DNA of 64,000 nucleotides from Tetragenococcus halophilus (GTDB lineage Bacteria > Bacillota > Bacilli > Lactobacillales > Enterococcaceae): NCBI RefSeq assembly GCF_021474685.1, contig NZ_JAKEIT010000002.1, forward strand, positions 62,001 to 126,000, given 5' to 3'. Below are positions 49,358 to 58,440 of this stretch, piece by piece. Below the pieces are notes generated by a model. It did no database searches and had not been told where the DNA came from. It saw only the letters and a list, made by a program, of their open reading frames with translations. Position 1 is the first letter of the stretch; each line of letters starts with the position of its first letter. Made by a program: the position numbers and the translations under genes.

Positions 49358-49372
49358 TCCAGCTGCTTTTTT
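49358..49372 (+). terminator. Right arm of the split ftsX/aldo-keto reductase terminator
   Basis: TCCAGCTGCTTT plus T-tract. Without the insertion it would close a 12-bp stem with 47966-47977. Confidence 0.8.
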
Positions 49373-49383
49373 CGTTATTGCTA

Positions 49384-50235
49384 TTATAGTTCTTCGTGAG
49401 TTCGTGGGTCTTGAGCTGAAACCCGGGCGTCTTTTTGATCTAAAGCAATGATTTGTTGCAGTTCGTCTGTTGTTAATTTAAAATCAAAGATATCCAGATT
49501 TTGCGTTTGTCTTTTTGGATTACGAGATAATGGTAAAGGAAGAGCACCTAGTTGATATTCCCAACGTAAAATAATTTGACCAACATTTTTATGATATTTT
49601 TCAGCTAAGTCAAGCAACAACGGTAGCTCAGTAATAGGTTTGCTTAGCTTATGATCAATGCCACCTAGTGGACTCCAGGCTTCTGTTAAGATCTGATGTT
49701 TTTGGTGATACTCCCGTTGTTCGGGTTGGCTAAACAAAGGATGTAGTTCAACTTGATTTACAGCAGGAAGCACTCCGGTTTCTTTTTTTAGTTTGTCCAG
49801 GTGTTCCGGCAAGAAGTTTGATACACCGATTGAACGAACAAGACCGAAACGTTGCGCATCGATCAGTGCTTGCCAAGCTTCGACATATTCATCACGCTTA
49901 GGATTAGGCCAGTGAATAAGATAAAGGTCATAATAATCCAAACCTGCACGATATAAAGACTCTTGAATAGCAGAAATTGCTGCATGGTACTTGTGATGAC
50001 GTCCAGGTAGTTTAGAAGAAAGTAGTAATTCTTCTCTTGGCACGCTTGATTGCTTGACCGCTTGACCAAGTGTTCCTTCATTTTCATAATTATAACCAGT
50101 GTCTAGTAAGCGGTAGCCATGATCGATAGCAGAAGAGATTACACGAATACCTTCTGAACCTTTTAGGCCCGAAGTACCAAATCCGACGGCAGGTAGTAAG
50201 GTTCCATCACTTAGTTGAAATGTTGGTATTGACAT
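49384..50235 (-). CDS. Aldo/keto reductase
   Basis: A 283-residue NADPH-dependent reductase of the AKR superfamily. The catalytic tetrad is visible: D45 and Y50 (LLDTGYNYENE), K75 (LSSKLPG) and H108 (YLIHWPNP). SIGVSNF and the C-terminal cofactor-binding LPLPLSRNPKR are present (family usually has IPKS, here LSRN). Start ATG 50235 uses AAGGAGG; a TTG three bases upstream is less likely. Substrates could be 2,5-diketogluconate-like or methylglyoxal; not determined. Confidence 0.9.
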   Translation of the reverse strand: MSIPTFQLSDGTLLPAVGFGTSGLKGSEGIRVISSAIDHGYRLLDTGYNYENEGTLGQAVKQSSVPREELLLSSKLPGRHHKYHAAISAIQESLYRAGLDYYDLYLIHWPNPKRDEYVEAWQALIDAQRFGLVRSIGVSNFLPEHLDKLKKETGVLPAVNQVELHPLFSQPEQREYHQKHQILTEAWSPLGGIDHKLSKPITELPLLLDLAEKYHKNVGQIILRWEYQLGALPLPLSRNPKRQTQNLDIFDFKLTTDELQQIIALDQKDARVSAQDPRTHEEL

Positions 50236-50238
50236 CAA

Positions 50239-50690
50239 TTATTCCTCCTTTTAAAAGTTACTATACAACAACCGTATCGTGGGGGAAAATAAAAGTCAAA
50301 TAAATCAGTAACATGTGGACAAACAAGTTGGTTAAGAATAGGTAATAAGAGTTTCACTCCCCATGTTCGAGATATCGGGAAGCGTTGTTCGATAACAATC
50401 CCTAATATACTAAAGATAGGTAATGTTTCTTGATTACGCTCCCTGATATGTTAAAGATGGGGATTGTTTTTAGTTTTTCTAGCTATCTTTAAGGAGTTTT
50501 TCATTTAAAAATTACCCACTAAAATTCTGTAATGACGGTTTAAAAATATAAAACGCTTTAATTCAGTAGAACAATAAAATAAGGTTTTTAACTAAAATGA
50601 AACATGCTAAAATAAAGAAGATCATATTTATCATTAGTCATGAAAACGGCACTTTGCCGTATTACACGATTCTAATAAAGGAGTACACTA
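50239..50690. other. 452-base gene-free stretch before pstS
   Basis: Contains the 41-bp periodic array of locus C and, near 50646-50660, a small hairpin ACGGCA-CTT-TGCCGT. I could not find clear TTTACA direct repeats here, unlike ahead of pstC and the second pstS. No open frame of note. Confidence 0.5.
50357..50480. repeat. 41-bp periodic intergenic array, locus C
   Basis: Units start at 50357, 50398 and 50439 with the exact 41-base period. The second and third carry CCCT or CTCCCT near the start, and TAAAGATAGGTAATG or TAAAGATGGGGATTG at offset 13-27. Closely related to locus B, with the same CTCCCCATGTTCGAGATATCGG type of unit. Confidence 0.7.
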
Positions 50691-51545
50691 ATGAAAAAAA
50701 AGTTAATGATATTGTTGACAATTGCTTTTACGATGGTTCTTTCTGGTTGTAGTAAATGGATCGATCAAGGAGAATCAGTAACAGCCGTTGGATCCTCTGC
50801 TTTACAGCCTTTAGTTGAGACAGTAGCCGAAGAATTTCAACAAGATCGTCCTGGTCAATTTGTTAACGTTCAAGGTGGCGGAAGCGGTACTGGTTTGAGT
50901 CAAGTGCAATCGGGTGCAGTGGATATCGGAAATTCTGATATGTTTGCAGAAGAAAAGAGCGGAATAGATGCAAGCCAGTTAGTCGATCATCGCGTAGCGG
51001 TTATTGGTATTACACCTATCGTTAATAAAGAAGTAGGTGTAAAAAATTTATCTAAAGATGAATTGAAACAAATATTTCTAGGAGAAATCACTAATTGGCA
51101 AGAAGTTGGCGGAAAGGACCAGAAAATTGTTATTTTAAACCGCGCTACTGGTAGCGGTACAAGAGATACTTTTGAAAAATGGGTGCTTGATGATCAAACA
51201 GCAATTTCCGCACAAGAACAAGATTCAAGTGGAATGGTTAGGCAAATCGTTAGCGATACGCCAGGAGCTATCAGTTATCTTGCTTTTTCTTATGTTACAA
51301 ATGATGTGGATACCCTAGCCATTGATAATGTTGAACCTACAGATGAAAATGTGACCACCAATGATTGGCCGATTTGGTCTTATGAACATATGTATACAAA
51401 AGGTGAACCTAAAGGTTTAACAAAAGAATTTTTAGATTATACTCTTTCAGAAGAGATACAAAAAAATCTAGTGGGAGAACTTGGTTATATCCCGGTATCA
51501 CAGATGGAAGTTGAACGTGATGCTAACGGAGATATTGTAGAGTAG
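50691..51545 (+). CDS. pstS: Phosphate-binding lipoprotein PstS, first copy
   Basis: A 284-residue substrate-binding protein of the phosphate ABC importer. The signal peptide ends in the lipobox LSGC (about C20), so it is anchored to the outer membrane face. Phosphate-binding loops appear as GSSALQPLVE, GGGSGTGLSQV and RATGSGTRDTFE. It is the first gene of pstS-pstCA-pstB1B2-phoU. It is about 60% similar by eye to the second copy at 58441. Confidence 0.95.
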   Translation: MKKKLMILLTIAFTMVLSGCSKWIDQGESVTAVGSSALQPLVETVAEEFQQDRPGQFVNVQGGGSGTGLSQVQSGAVDIGNSDMFAEEKSGIDASQLVDHRVAVIGITPIVNKEVGVKNLSKDELKQIFLGEITNWQEVGGKDQKIVILNRATGSGTRDTFEKWVLDDQTAISAQEQDSSGMVRQIVSDTPGAISYLAFSYVTNDVDTLAIDNVEPTDENVTTNDWPIWSYEHMYTKGEPKGLTKEFLDYTLSEEIQKNLVGELGYIPVSQMEVERDANGDIVE

Positions 51546-51547
51546 TA

Positions 51548-51586
51548 TTTACATAAACTTTACAAACTTCGTGTTAAACTTACAAA
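51548..51586 (+). promoter_or_regulatory. PhoP box ahead of pstC
   Basis: TTTACA at 51548-51553 and at 51559-51564 are exactly 11 bases apart, and CTTACA follows at 51579-51584. This matches the PHO box of Gram-positive PhoP (direct TTNACA repeats about 11 bases apart). The site lies between pstS and pstC. Confidence 0.65.
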
Positions 51587-51654
51587 CCCTTCATTAAAAA
51601 TTGATGTTGTAACGTTAGACTTAAAAAGGTAATAGGAAATAAGGAGGAAACCTT

Positions 51655-52575
51655 TTGGAAAACGTAAAAGAAGTGCTAACCAAAAAATCAAAAAAGTCCA
51701 AGCTAGAACGACGTGGAAAACTACTTAGTTTTTTGTGTATTTCTATTATCGTACTAGTCGTATTATCCATCTTTTATTTTGTCGCTAGCAAAGGACTGGC
51801 TACATTTTTTGTTGACAATGTAAATGTTATGGACTTTTTATTCGGAACAGAATGGAACCCTGGGCAAGTAGGATCGGACGGGCAACCAATGGTAGGGGCA
51901 CTACCCATGATTATTGGTTCCTTTATGGTGACTTTTTTATCGGCAATTGTTGCTACACCCTTTGCCATTGGCGCAGCGGTCTTTATGGTTGAGATCTCGC
52001 CTAAAAACGGTCAAAAGTTTTTACAACCTGTTATCGAATTACTTGTCGGTATTCCTTCCGTTGTTTATGGTTTTATCGGCTTGTCTATTATTGTACCTGC
52101 TATTCGTTATATTTTTGGCGGTACAGGATTTGGTATTTTAGCTGGGACCTTTGTTTTATTTGTTATGATTTTACCAACGGTAACGACAATGACAGTAGAT
52201 GCCTTAAAAGCTGTACCGCGTCATTATCGTGAAGCTTCACTTGCCTTAGGCGCGACACGTTGGCAAACAATATATAAAGTGGTACTACGAGCAGCTATTC
52301 CCGGTATTTTAACGGCCGTGGTTTTTGGTATGGCGCGTGCTTTTGGAGAGGCTTTAGCTATTCAAATGGTTATTGGAAATGCTGCATTAATGCCAACTAG
52401 TTTAGTAACACCCGCTTCAACATTAACTTCAATTTTGACAATGGGGATTGGAAATACCATTATGGGAACTGTTGAAAACAATGTACTTTGGTCGCTTGCT
52501 TTAATTTTACTATTAATGTCATTGATATTTAATATAGCTATTCGTATGATCGGTAAGAAGGGAGCGATGAAATAA
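51655..52575 (+). CDS. pstC: Phosphate ABC transporter permease PstC
   Basis: A 306-residue membrane permease with six spans. The EAA loop that contacts PstB is EASLALGATRWQTIYKVVL. The start is TTG with AAGGAGG upstream. Its stop codon shares one base with the pstA start. It forms the channel with PstA. Confidence 0.93.
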   Translation: MENVKEVLTKKSKKSKLERRGKLLSFLCISIIVLVVLSIFYFVASKGLATFFVDNVNVMDFLFGTEWNPGQVGSDGQPMVGALPMIIGSFMVTFLSAIVATPFAIGAAVFMVEISPKNGQKFLQPVIELLVGIPSVVYGFIGLSIIVPAIRYIFGGTGFGILAGTFVLFVMILPTVTTMTVDALKAVPRHYREASLALGATRWQTIYKVVLRAAIPGILTAVVFGMARAFGEALAIQMVIGNAALMPTSLVTPASTLTSILTMGIGNTIMGTVENNVLWSLALILLLMSLIFNIAIRMIGKKGAMK

Positions 52576-53459
52576 TGAAAGCAAAACGTTGGGATAAAAT
52601 TGCGACAGGTGTACTTTACGCGATTGCTGCCTTTCTTGTTTTGATTCTTGCCTTTTTATTATTATATATACTTATTCGTGGCCTGCCTCATATTTCATGG
52701 GAATTTTTAACCCAACCCGCAAAAGCCTATCAAGTAGGCGGGGGAATTGGTATTCAATTGTTTAACTCTTTTTATTTATTGTTGATTACGATGTTAATTA
52801 GTTTTCCGATCTCTTTGGGCTCAGGAATTTATTTATCTGAATATGCGAAGAAAAATTGGTTAACCGATGTCATTCGGACTTCAGTAGAAATTTTAAGTTC
52901 TCTACCTTCTGTTGTTGTCGGTTTATTTGGCTTCTTGATTTTTGTTGTCCAGTTTCAATATGGATTTTCCATTATTTCGGGTGCTTTAGCCTTAACCTTT
53001 TTCAATTTACCACTATTAACTAGAAATATTGAAGAATCTTTGAATGCTATCCATCATACACAAAGAGAAGCCGGTTTAGCTTTAGGACTTTCTCGTTGGG
53101 AAACCGTGCTGCATGTGATCTTGCCAGCAGCGACACCAGGTATTTTGAGTGGTGTCATCATAAGTTCTGGTCGTATTTTTGGTGAAGCAGCGGCTTTAAT
53201 TTATACAGCAGGACAAAGTGCACCTGCTTTGGATTTCACCAATTGGAATCCACTGAGTGTTTCAAGTCCGATTGGTTTATTCCGGCAAGCAGAAACATTA
53301 GCTGTACACATTTGGAAAATAAATTCAGAAGGGACTATGCCTGATGGAGATGCAGTTTCTGCAGGAGCTTCAGCTGTTTTAATCCTTGCAGTATTACTAT
53401 TTAATTTTAGTGCACGCGCTGTAGGAAAGAAATTATATAAAAAGATCACGTCTGCTTGA
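52575..53459 (+). CDS. pstA: Phosphate ABC transporter permease PstA
   Basis: A 294-residue permease with six spans. The EAA loop reads EAGLALGLSRWETVLHVIL. Overlaps pstC by one base, so both are coupled. Followed by the two ATPase genes. Confidence 0.93.
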   Translation: MKAKRWDKIATGVLYAIAAFLVLILAFLLLYILIRGLPHISWEFLTQPAKAYQVGGGIGIQLFNSFYLLLITMLISFPISLGSGIYLSEYAKKNWLTDVIRTSVEILSSLPSVVVGLFGFLIFVVQFQYGFSIISGALALTFFNLPLLTRNIEESLNAIHHTQREAGLALGLSRWETVLHVILPAATPGILSGVIISSGRIFGEAAALIYTAGQSAPALDFTNWNPLSVSSPIGLFRQAETLAVHIWKINSEGTMPDGDAVSAGASAVLILAVLLFNFSARAVGKKLYKKITSA

Positions 53460-53504
53460 TTGTCCACTATTTATTAGCCTTTAACTAAGGGAGTTTAAAT
53501 CATT

Positions 53505-54308
53505 ATGGAAGAGTATAATTTACAAGATAGAAACATTATTCAAATGAAAGATCAAGATGTCATTTTGAATACAGAAGACTTACATGTCTGGTATGGAAAT
53601 AATGAAGCGATTAAAGGCATTGATCTTGCATTTGAGAAGAATAAAATCACTGCTTTAATTGGTCCATCTGGTTGCGGAAAATCGACTTATCTTCGTTCAC
53701 TCAATCGTATGAACGACGAGATTCCTAATACAAAAATAACGGGGAATATTATGTACAAAGACGTCGATTTGAATTCAAAAGAAGTTGATGTTTTTGAAAT
53801 GCGCAAACGAATCGGCATGGTTTTTCAGCAACCTAATCCTTTTAGTAAATCTATTTACGAAAATATTACTTTCGCACTTGAACGTCATGGCGAAAAGGAT
53901 AAAAAAAAGTTAGATGAAATTGTTGAAACTAGCTTAAAACAGGCGGCTTTGTGGGATCAAGTCAAAGATTCCTTACACAAGAGCGCATTGGCATTGTCTG
54001 GGGGCCAGCAACAACGACTATGTATCGCTAGAGCGATCGCTATGAAGCCCGATGTGCTTCTTTTAGATGAGCCGGCAAGTGCTCTAGATCCTATATCAAC
54101 CGGGACAGTGGAAGAAACGCTCATTCAACTGAAAGAAAATTATTCTATTATCATTGTAACGCATAACATGCAACAAGCTGCTCGTATTAGTGATTATACG
54201 GCTTTCTTTTATTTGGGAAATGTCTTAGAGTATGATGTGACACGAAAAGTCTTTACCCGACCGAAAATAAAAGCGACTGAAGACTACGTTTCCGGACATT
54301 TTGGTTAG
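53505..54308 (+). CDS. pstB: Phosphate import ATPase PstB, copy 1
   Basis: A 267-residue ABC ATPase. Walker [10 protein letters not shown] is at 53-61, the Q-loop VFQQPNPF, the signature ALSGGQQQR, and Walker [13 protein letters not shown]. It has an N-terminal extension of about 15 residues compared with copy 2. Two adjacent pstB genes are normal in Lactobacillales. Confidence 0.94.
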   Translation: MEEYNLQDRNIIQMKDQDVILNTEDLHVWYGNNEAIKGIDLAFEKNKITALIGPSGCGKSTYLRSLNRMNDEIPNTKITGNIMYKDVDLNSKEVDVFEMRKRIGMVFQQPNPFSKSIYENITFALERHGEKDKKKLDEIVETSLKQAALWDQVKDSLHKSALALSGGQQQRLCIARAIAMKPDVLLLDEPASALDPISTGTVEETLIQLKENYSIIIVTHNMQQAARISDYTAFFYLGNVLEYDVTRKVFTRPKIKATEDYVSGHFG

Positions 54309-54331
54309 CTAAGAAGAAAGGATATAGACAA

Positions 54332-55090
54332 ATGGCAGAAACAATTATAACCACAGAAAATCTCCATTTATACTATGGACAAAATGAGGCATTAAAGGGC
54401 ATCAATCTTGTTTTGAATAAAGGTGAAATTACTGCCTTAATCGGTCCATCTGGTTGTGGAAAATCTACCTTTTTACGTTGTTTAAATCGTATGAATGATT
54501 TAATTCCCAATGTGACAACAACTGGCAGTGTGCTTTATAAAGGACAAGATATTTTTGGTCCTAAAACAGATACGGTGGAGTTGAGAAAAGAAATTGGTAT
54601 GGTTTTTCAACAACCCAACCCTTTTCCTTTTTCTGTCTATGAAAATATCACCTATGGTTTAAAATTAAAAGGGATAAAGGAAAAAGACGAATTAGATCAG
54701 ATTGTTGAAGAAAGTTTAAAGGCCGCTTCTGTCTGGGATGATGTGAAAGATAAATTACATGAAAATGCCCTTGCCCTATCTGGGGGGCAACAACAGCGTG
54801 TTTGTATTGCTCGTGTTTTGGCAGTAGATCCTGATATTATTTTATTAGATGAACCAACAAGTGCTTTAGATCCAGTATCTTCCGGTAAAATTGAAAATAC
54901 ATTATTGGAGTTAAAAGAAAAGTACACGATGGTCATTGTTACGCATAATATGTCGCAGGCCTCTAGGATTTCAGATAAAACTGCCTTTTTCTTAAATGGC
55001 GATTTGATTGAATTTAATAAAACAAGAAATATCTTTTTAGATCCACAAGAAAAACAAACAGATGATTATATTTCTGGTAGATTTGGTTAA
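54332..55090 (+). CDS. pstB: Phosphate import ATPase PstB, copy 2
   Basis: A 252-residue ABC ATPase, close relative of copy 1. Walker [10 protein letters not shown] is at 38-46, the signature ALSGGQQQR and Walker [13 protein letters not shown]. It lies 23 bases after copy 1 with its own AAGAAAGGA site. The pair may form a mixed dimer or serve different conditions; sequence does not decide. Confidence 0.94.
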   Translation: MAETIITTENLHLYYGQNEALKGINLVLNKGEITALIGPSGCGKSTFLRCLNRMNDLIPNVTTTGSVLYKGQDIFGPKTDTVELRKEIGMVFQQPNPFPFSVYENITYGLKLKGIKEKDELDQIVEESLKAASVWDDVKDKLHENALALSGGQQQRVCIARVLAVDPDIILLDEPTSALDPVSSGKIENTLLELKEKYTMVIVTHNMSQASRISDKTAFFLNGDLIEFNKTRNIFLDPQEKQTDDYISGRFG

Positions 55091-55127
55091 AATTTCATAT
55101 AATAGAAAATGAAAGGGTGAAAACATT

Positions 55128-55808
55128 ATGTTACGTTCCCAGTTTGAAGAAGATTTATTGAATTTGCATAATCAATTTTATGAGATGGGGATGCTGGTTA
55201 GCGATGCTGTCTCTAAATCCGTTACTTCTTATATCACACATGATAAAAACTTGGCAAAAGAAGTTATCGATAATGATGAGCATGTGAATGAACATGAAGT
55301 AAAATTGGAGAAAAAAAGCTTTGAAATGATCGCGCTACAACAACCTGTTACGACTGATTTGCGTACCATTATTACGGTGATGAAAGCCAGCTCTGATTTA
55401 GAACGAATGGGGGATCACGCGGTTTCTATTGCTAAATCCACGATTCGCGTTAAAGGAACAACACGTATTTCCGAAATTGAAAAAATCATTTCTGATATGT
55501 CGGATTATATCAAAAAAATGGTAGACAATGTTTTGATTGCTTATGTTAAAACGGACCAAAAAGATGCTAAAATGATCGCCAAAATGGATAAGCAAATCAA
55601 CCAATATTATCATGAAATTTATGCTAGTACTATTAGAACCATGCAAGAGCAACCGGAGACAGTTGTCAGCGGAACTGATTATCTAAATGTTGCGCAATAT
55701 TTGGAACGTATAGGTGATTATGTGACAAATATCTGTGAATGGATTGTTTATTTAGCGACTGGAAAAATTACGGAGTTAAATTCAAATCGTCAAATTGATG
55801 AACCATAA
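55128..55808 (+). CDS. phoU: Phosphate transport regulator PhoU
   Basis: A 226-residue helical metal-binding protein that links Pst to the PhoR kinase. Two PhoU repeats are seen, each with the E(D)RMGDHA type motif: DLERMGDHAVSIA (about 90-102) and YLERIGDYVTNICEW (near 190-204). It ends the pst operon and is followed by a strong terminator. Confidence 0.95.
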   Translation: MLRSQFEEDLLNLHNQFYEMGMLVSDAVSKSVTSYITHDKNLAKEVIDNDEHVNEHEVKLEKKSFEMIALQQPVTTDLRTIITVMKASSDLERMGDHAVSIAKSTIRVKGTTRISEIEKIISDMSDYIKKMVDNVLIAYVKTDQKDAKMIAKMDKQINQYYHEIYASTIRTMQEQPETVVSGTDYLNVAQYLERIGDYVTNICEWIVYLATGKITELNSNRQIDEP

Positions 55809-55847
55809 AAAGGCGTCGATTCTGTTAAAGGATCGGCGTCCTTTTAT
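55806..55847 (+). terminator. pst-phoU operon terminator
   Basis: AAAAAGGCGTCGAT pairs with ATCGGCGTCCTTTT, with a short loop. Confidence 0.8.
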
Positions 55848-55861
55848 AAAATAAAAAATTT

Positions 55862-55874
55862 GGTACTTAAGACC
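55862..55874. promoter_or_regulatory. Near-palindrome ahead of liaX, possible LiaR site
   Basis: GGTACTTAAGACC is almost self-complementary around CTTAAG and lies 70 bases upstream of the liaX start. In enterococci LiaR activates liaXYZ. I infer that this could be its operator; I have no checked consensus. Confidence 0.35.
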
Positions 55875-55943
55875 TATGATAATTCAGATAAAAAAAGGCA
55901 TAATAATATTGTAAGGAAAAACTTTTGAAGGAGGCAATTTTCC

Positions 55944-57482
55944 ATGACTGAAAGAGAACGAATTATGGACTTAGTGAAAAAAGGTGTACTTTCCACAGAA
56001 GAAGCCTTGGATCTGTTAGAAGAAATGGCTAAGGAAAAAGACGAAGCACAAATTCAAAAAGACGATGATAGATTAAATGCACAAAAGCAAGCAGAACAAC
56101 AGACAGATGCTGATGCCTCATTTGAACAAGCAACTAAAGACAAAAGCACGGCGGATAAAAAACGCCTAGAAGAAATGTTAGATGAACTAGCAACTAGAGC
56201 CAATAAAGCGTCTGCCGAATTAGATGAAGTAAACGCCGAAATCAAAGGTGTAAAAGAAGAAATGACAGAAAAAAGAGAAGAATCGATGCAAATCGATACA
56301 AAAGAAGAGCTAGATGAGTTAGACGAACAAGAGCAAACTAGACGAGAAGAATTAAAAGAAGAAATTGAGGATCTGCAAGCTTCTTTAGATGAACTAAATG
56401 AAGAGCGTAGTCATTTAGAAGAAAAATTAAAAACGATCCGAAAAGATCAATGGCAACAAAAGAAAGAAAAATGGAATGAAAAAATGGATATACCGGATGA
56501 TTGGAAAGAACAAGCCGGTGAAACATGGAATCAATTCGGCGGGAAAATGGCTGAAGCTGGTAACCAGCTAGGAGATTTTCTAAAGAAAACATTTGATAAT
56601 GTATCCGAAACAGTCAACGAAAATGTTGAATGGAAAGATATCAATCTTCATGTGCCAGGTGTTTCTACGACAAAGTTTGAAAAAACTTTTGAATTTCCGC
56701 AATCTGAGGCAAGTATTCTAGATATTAAGGTTGCTAATGGAAGTATGACATTTAATATGTGGGATGAAGATGATATTAGAATCGATGCTAAGATCAAATT
56801 ATATGGAAAAATGGATGCTGCTACCCCGGAAGAAGCATTTGAACAACGTAGTCAGATTGTAGAAGATGGAGAACGTCTATCATTTCAAGTACCGAATAAA
56901 CGCATTCGTTGTGATCTAGTCTTTAATTTACCAAAACGAACTTATGACCATGTTTCAATCAAGTCGTTAAATGGTGCGATCAATATTAATGAATTAGATG
57001 TAAAAGATATTTATCTAAAAACAACGAATGGTCAAATCGATATTGCTTCTATCAACGCATCTATGTTGGAAATTGAAGGTGTGCATGGCGCGATTAATGT
57101 AGCCGACGGCGAAATTATCGATTCGGTCATTGAAACCGTCAATGGAAATGTAACAATGAATGCTAGTCCGCAAAATATTGGTGTTTCTATTGTAAATGGT
57201 GATATTCGTTTAACCTTGAATGAAGATAAAGTAAATCGTTTGGATGCAAATTCAATTAACGGAAATATCAAAGTAGCTTTTCCAGCACAATTAGGTTTAG
57301 AAGCGAAAGCTAAAACCAATCTAGGATCCATCAATAGTCGTTTATCCGACTACGAAATCATACGACAAAAAGATGAACGAACAAATCAATTGCTCCATTT
57401 CCGTCGTAGAAAAGATCCTACAGCACAAGTTGATTTAACTACGACGACTGGAAATATTTATTTGAAAGATTCCGGGAAATAA
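55944..57482 (+). CDS. liaX: LiaX, daptomycin-sensing surface protein
   Basis: LiaX (512 residues) is a cell-envelope stress protein; in Enterococcus faecalis it controls daptomycin tolerance and can be released to the surface. The N-terminal part (about 1-35) is MTERERIMDLVKKGVLSTEEALDLLEEM, then a long charged coiled coil (about 35-170), and a C-terminal beta-helical DUF4097 domain (about 230-510) with repeated NGxI-type turns. No signal peptide is visible. AGGAGG supports the start. It heads the liaXYZ operon. Confidence 0.92.
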   Translation: MTERERIMDLVKKGVLSTEEALDLLEEMAKEKDEAQIQKDDDRLNAQKQAEQQTDADASFEQATKDKSTADKKRLEEMLDELATRANKASAELDEVNAEIKGVKEEMTEKREESMQIDTKEELDELDEQEQTRREELKEEIEDLQASLDELNEERSHLEEKLKTIRKDQWQQKKEKWNEKMDIPDDWKEQAGETWNQFGGKMAEAGNQLGDFLKKTFDNVSETVNENVEWKDINLHVPGVSTTKFEKTFEFPQSEASILDIKVANGSMTFNMWDEDDIRIDAKIKLYGKMDAATPEEAFEQRSQIVEDGERLSFQVPNKRIRCDLVFNLPKRTYDHVSIKSLNGAININELDVKDIYLKTTNGQIDIASINASMLEIEGVHGAINVADGEIIDSVIETVNGNVTMNASPQNIGVSIVNGDIRLTLNEDKVNRLDANSINGNIKVAFPAQLGLEAKAKTNLGSINSRLSDYEIIRQKDERTNQLLHFRRRKDPTAQVDLTTTTGNIYLKDSGK

Positions 57483-57527
57483 GTGTAAAATAGCGTTAAG
57501 GATATTTATTTGAAGGTGGTGACTGGT

Positions 57528-57812
57528 GTGAAAAAGAAGTTAACAAAGTCAAGAAATAATGTAGTACTGACAGGTACACTAGCAGGAATTGCGGAATATT
57601 TTACTATCGATCCAACGATTGTCCGTATTATTTATGTTTTTATTACGTTAACAGGAATTGGTGCCCCCGTGTTCTTATACATTGTGATGGCCCTGATTAT
57701 TCCGGGAGATCATGCAAAACGCGGCGGCTATTATCATAAAAATTCTGGAAGTCAGCAAAAACAACGTAAAGAAGCAGAGAAAGTGGATGAAGACGACTGG
57801 AGTGATTTTTAG
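57528..57812 (+). CDS. liaY: LiaY, PspC-domain membrane protein
   Basis: A 94-residue PspC-like protein. The PspC domain (about 1-60) has LTGTLAGIAEYFTIDPTIVRIIYVF and one membrane span ending in ALIIPGD; the tail is charged. GTG at 57528 is preferred because AAGGTGGTGA lies about 7 bases upstream; a TTG at 57510 is also open. It overlaps liaZ by one base. In enterococci LiaY helps move anionic lipid domains. Confidence 0.85.
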   Translation: MKKKLTKSRNNVVLTGTLAGIAEYFTIDPTIVRIIYVFITLTGIGAPVFLYIVMALIIPGDHAKRGGYYHKNSGSQQKQRKEAEKVDEDDWSDF

Positions 57813-58171
57813 TGAGCTATTTTGAGCGACTTATCGTAAATATGCTGACTTTTATCAGCTTATCGGTATTGCTGCCGCAAATGGTTCATGTTCAGAGTTT
57901 TTTGACAGCACTTCTAGCAAGTTTTGTTTTGTCAATTTTAAATCTGTTGATCAAACCCATTTTGACACTTTTATCTCTTCCACTAACGATTTTAACTATG
58001 GGGCTGTTCAGTTTTTTGATTAATGCTGTGATGCTGCAAATGACATCAAGTTTAGTTGGAACAGATAATTTCGGCTTTTCGTCATTTGGTGCTTCTTTAT
58101 TAGTTGCAGTGATTATGTCGGTGGTCAATTTAATTGTGACCGATCATAATATGCGTAAATATATGAAATAA
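57812..58171 (+). CDS. liaZ: LiaZ, phage-holin-family membrane protein
   Basis: A 119-residue membrane protein with four spans and the motif NLLIKPILTLLSLPLTILTMG typical of the phage holin 4/YvlD superfamily. It starts with GTG overlapping the last base of the liaY stop. This is the third gene of the liaXYZ operon and ends at a terminator. Confidence 0.87.
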   Translation: MSYFERLIVNMLTFISLSVLLPQMVHVQSFLTALLASFVLSILNLLIKPILTLLSLPLTILTMGLFSFLINAVMLQMTSSLVGTDNFGFSSFGASLLVAVIMSVVNLIVTDHNMRKYMK

Positions 58172-58218
58172 AAAAGACCGTTTATTTGAATTTTTTCAAA
58201 TAAGCGGTTATTTTTTAA
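58170..58218 (+). terminator. liaXYZ terminator
   Basis: ACCGTTTATTTGAA pairs with TTCAAATAAGCGGTT, followed by ATTTTTT. Confidence 0.82.
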
Positions 58219-58309
58219 TGATGATGGAAGCAAAAATTGAGTATTTCTTGTAAGGACGGTCTTTTAAAAACAGAGCTAATCATCTTTTTTATAAGGAGTT
58301 AATCTAAAC

Positions 58310-58358
58310 TTTACATAGATTGTCCAAAGCTTTACATAAAATTTATCTGTGATTTACA
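58310..58358 (+). promoter_or_regulatory. PhoP box ahead of the second pstS
   Basis: Exact TTTACA hexamers at 58310, 58331 and 58353, with partial copies in between (TTGTCC near 58320 and TTTATC at 58342), give an 11-base periodic direct repeat. This matches a PhoP-P binding region. It lies 80 bases ahead of the pstS copy. Confidence 0.75.
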
Positions 58359-58440
58359 TTCGCTTGTTAAGCTTAAGTTGTCAAAGGAAAGAATGACAAT
58401 TTAAGCTTAATTTTTTATAAAAGAAAGGGGAACAATTTTT

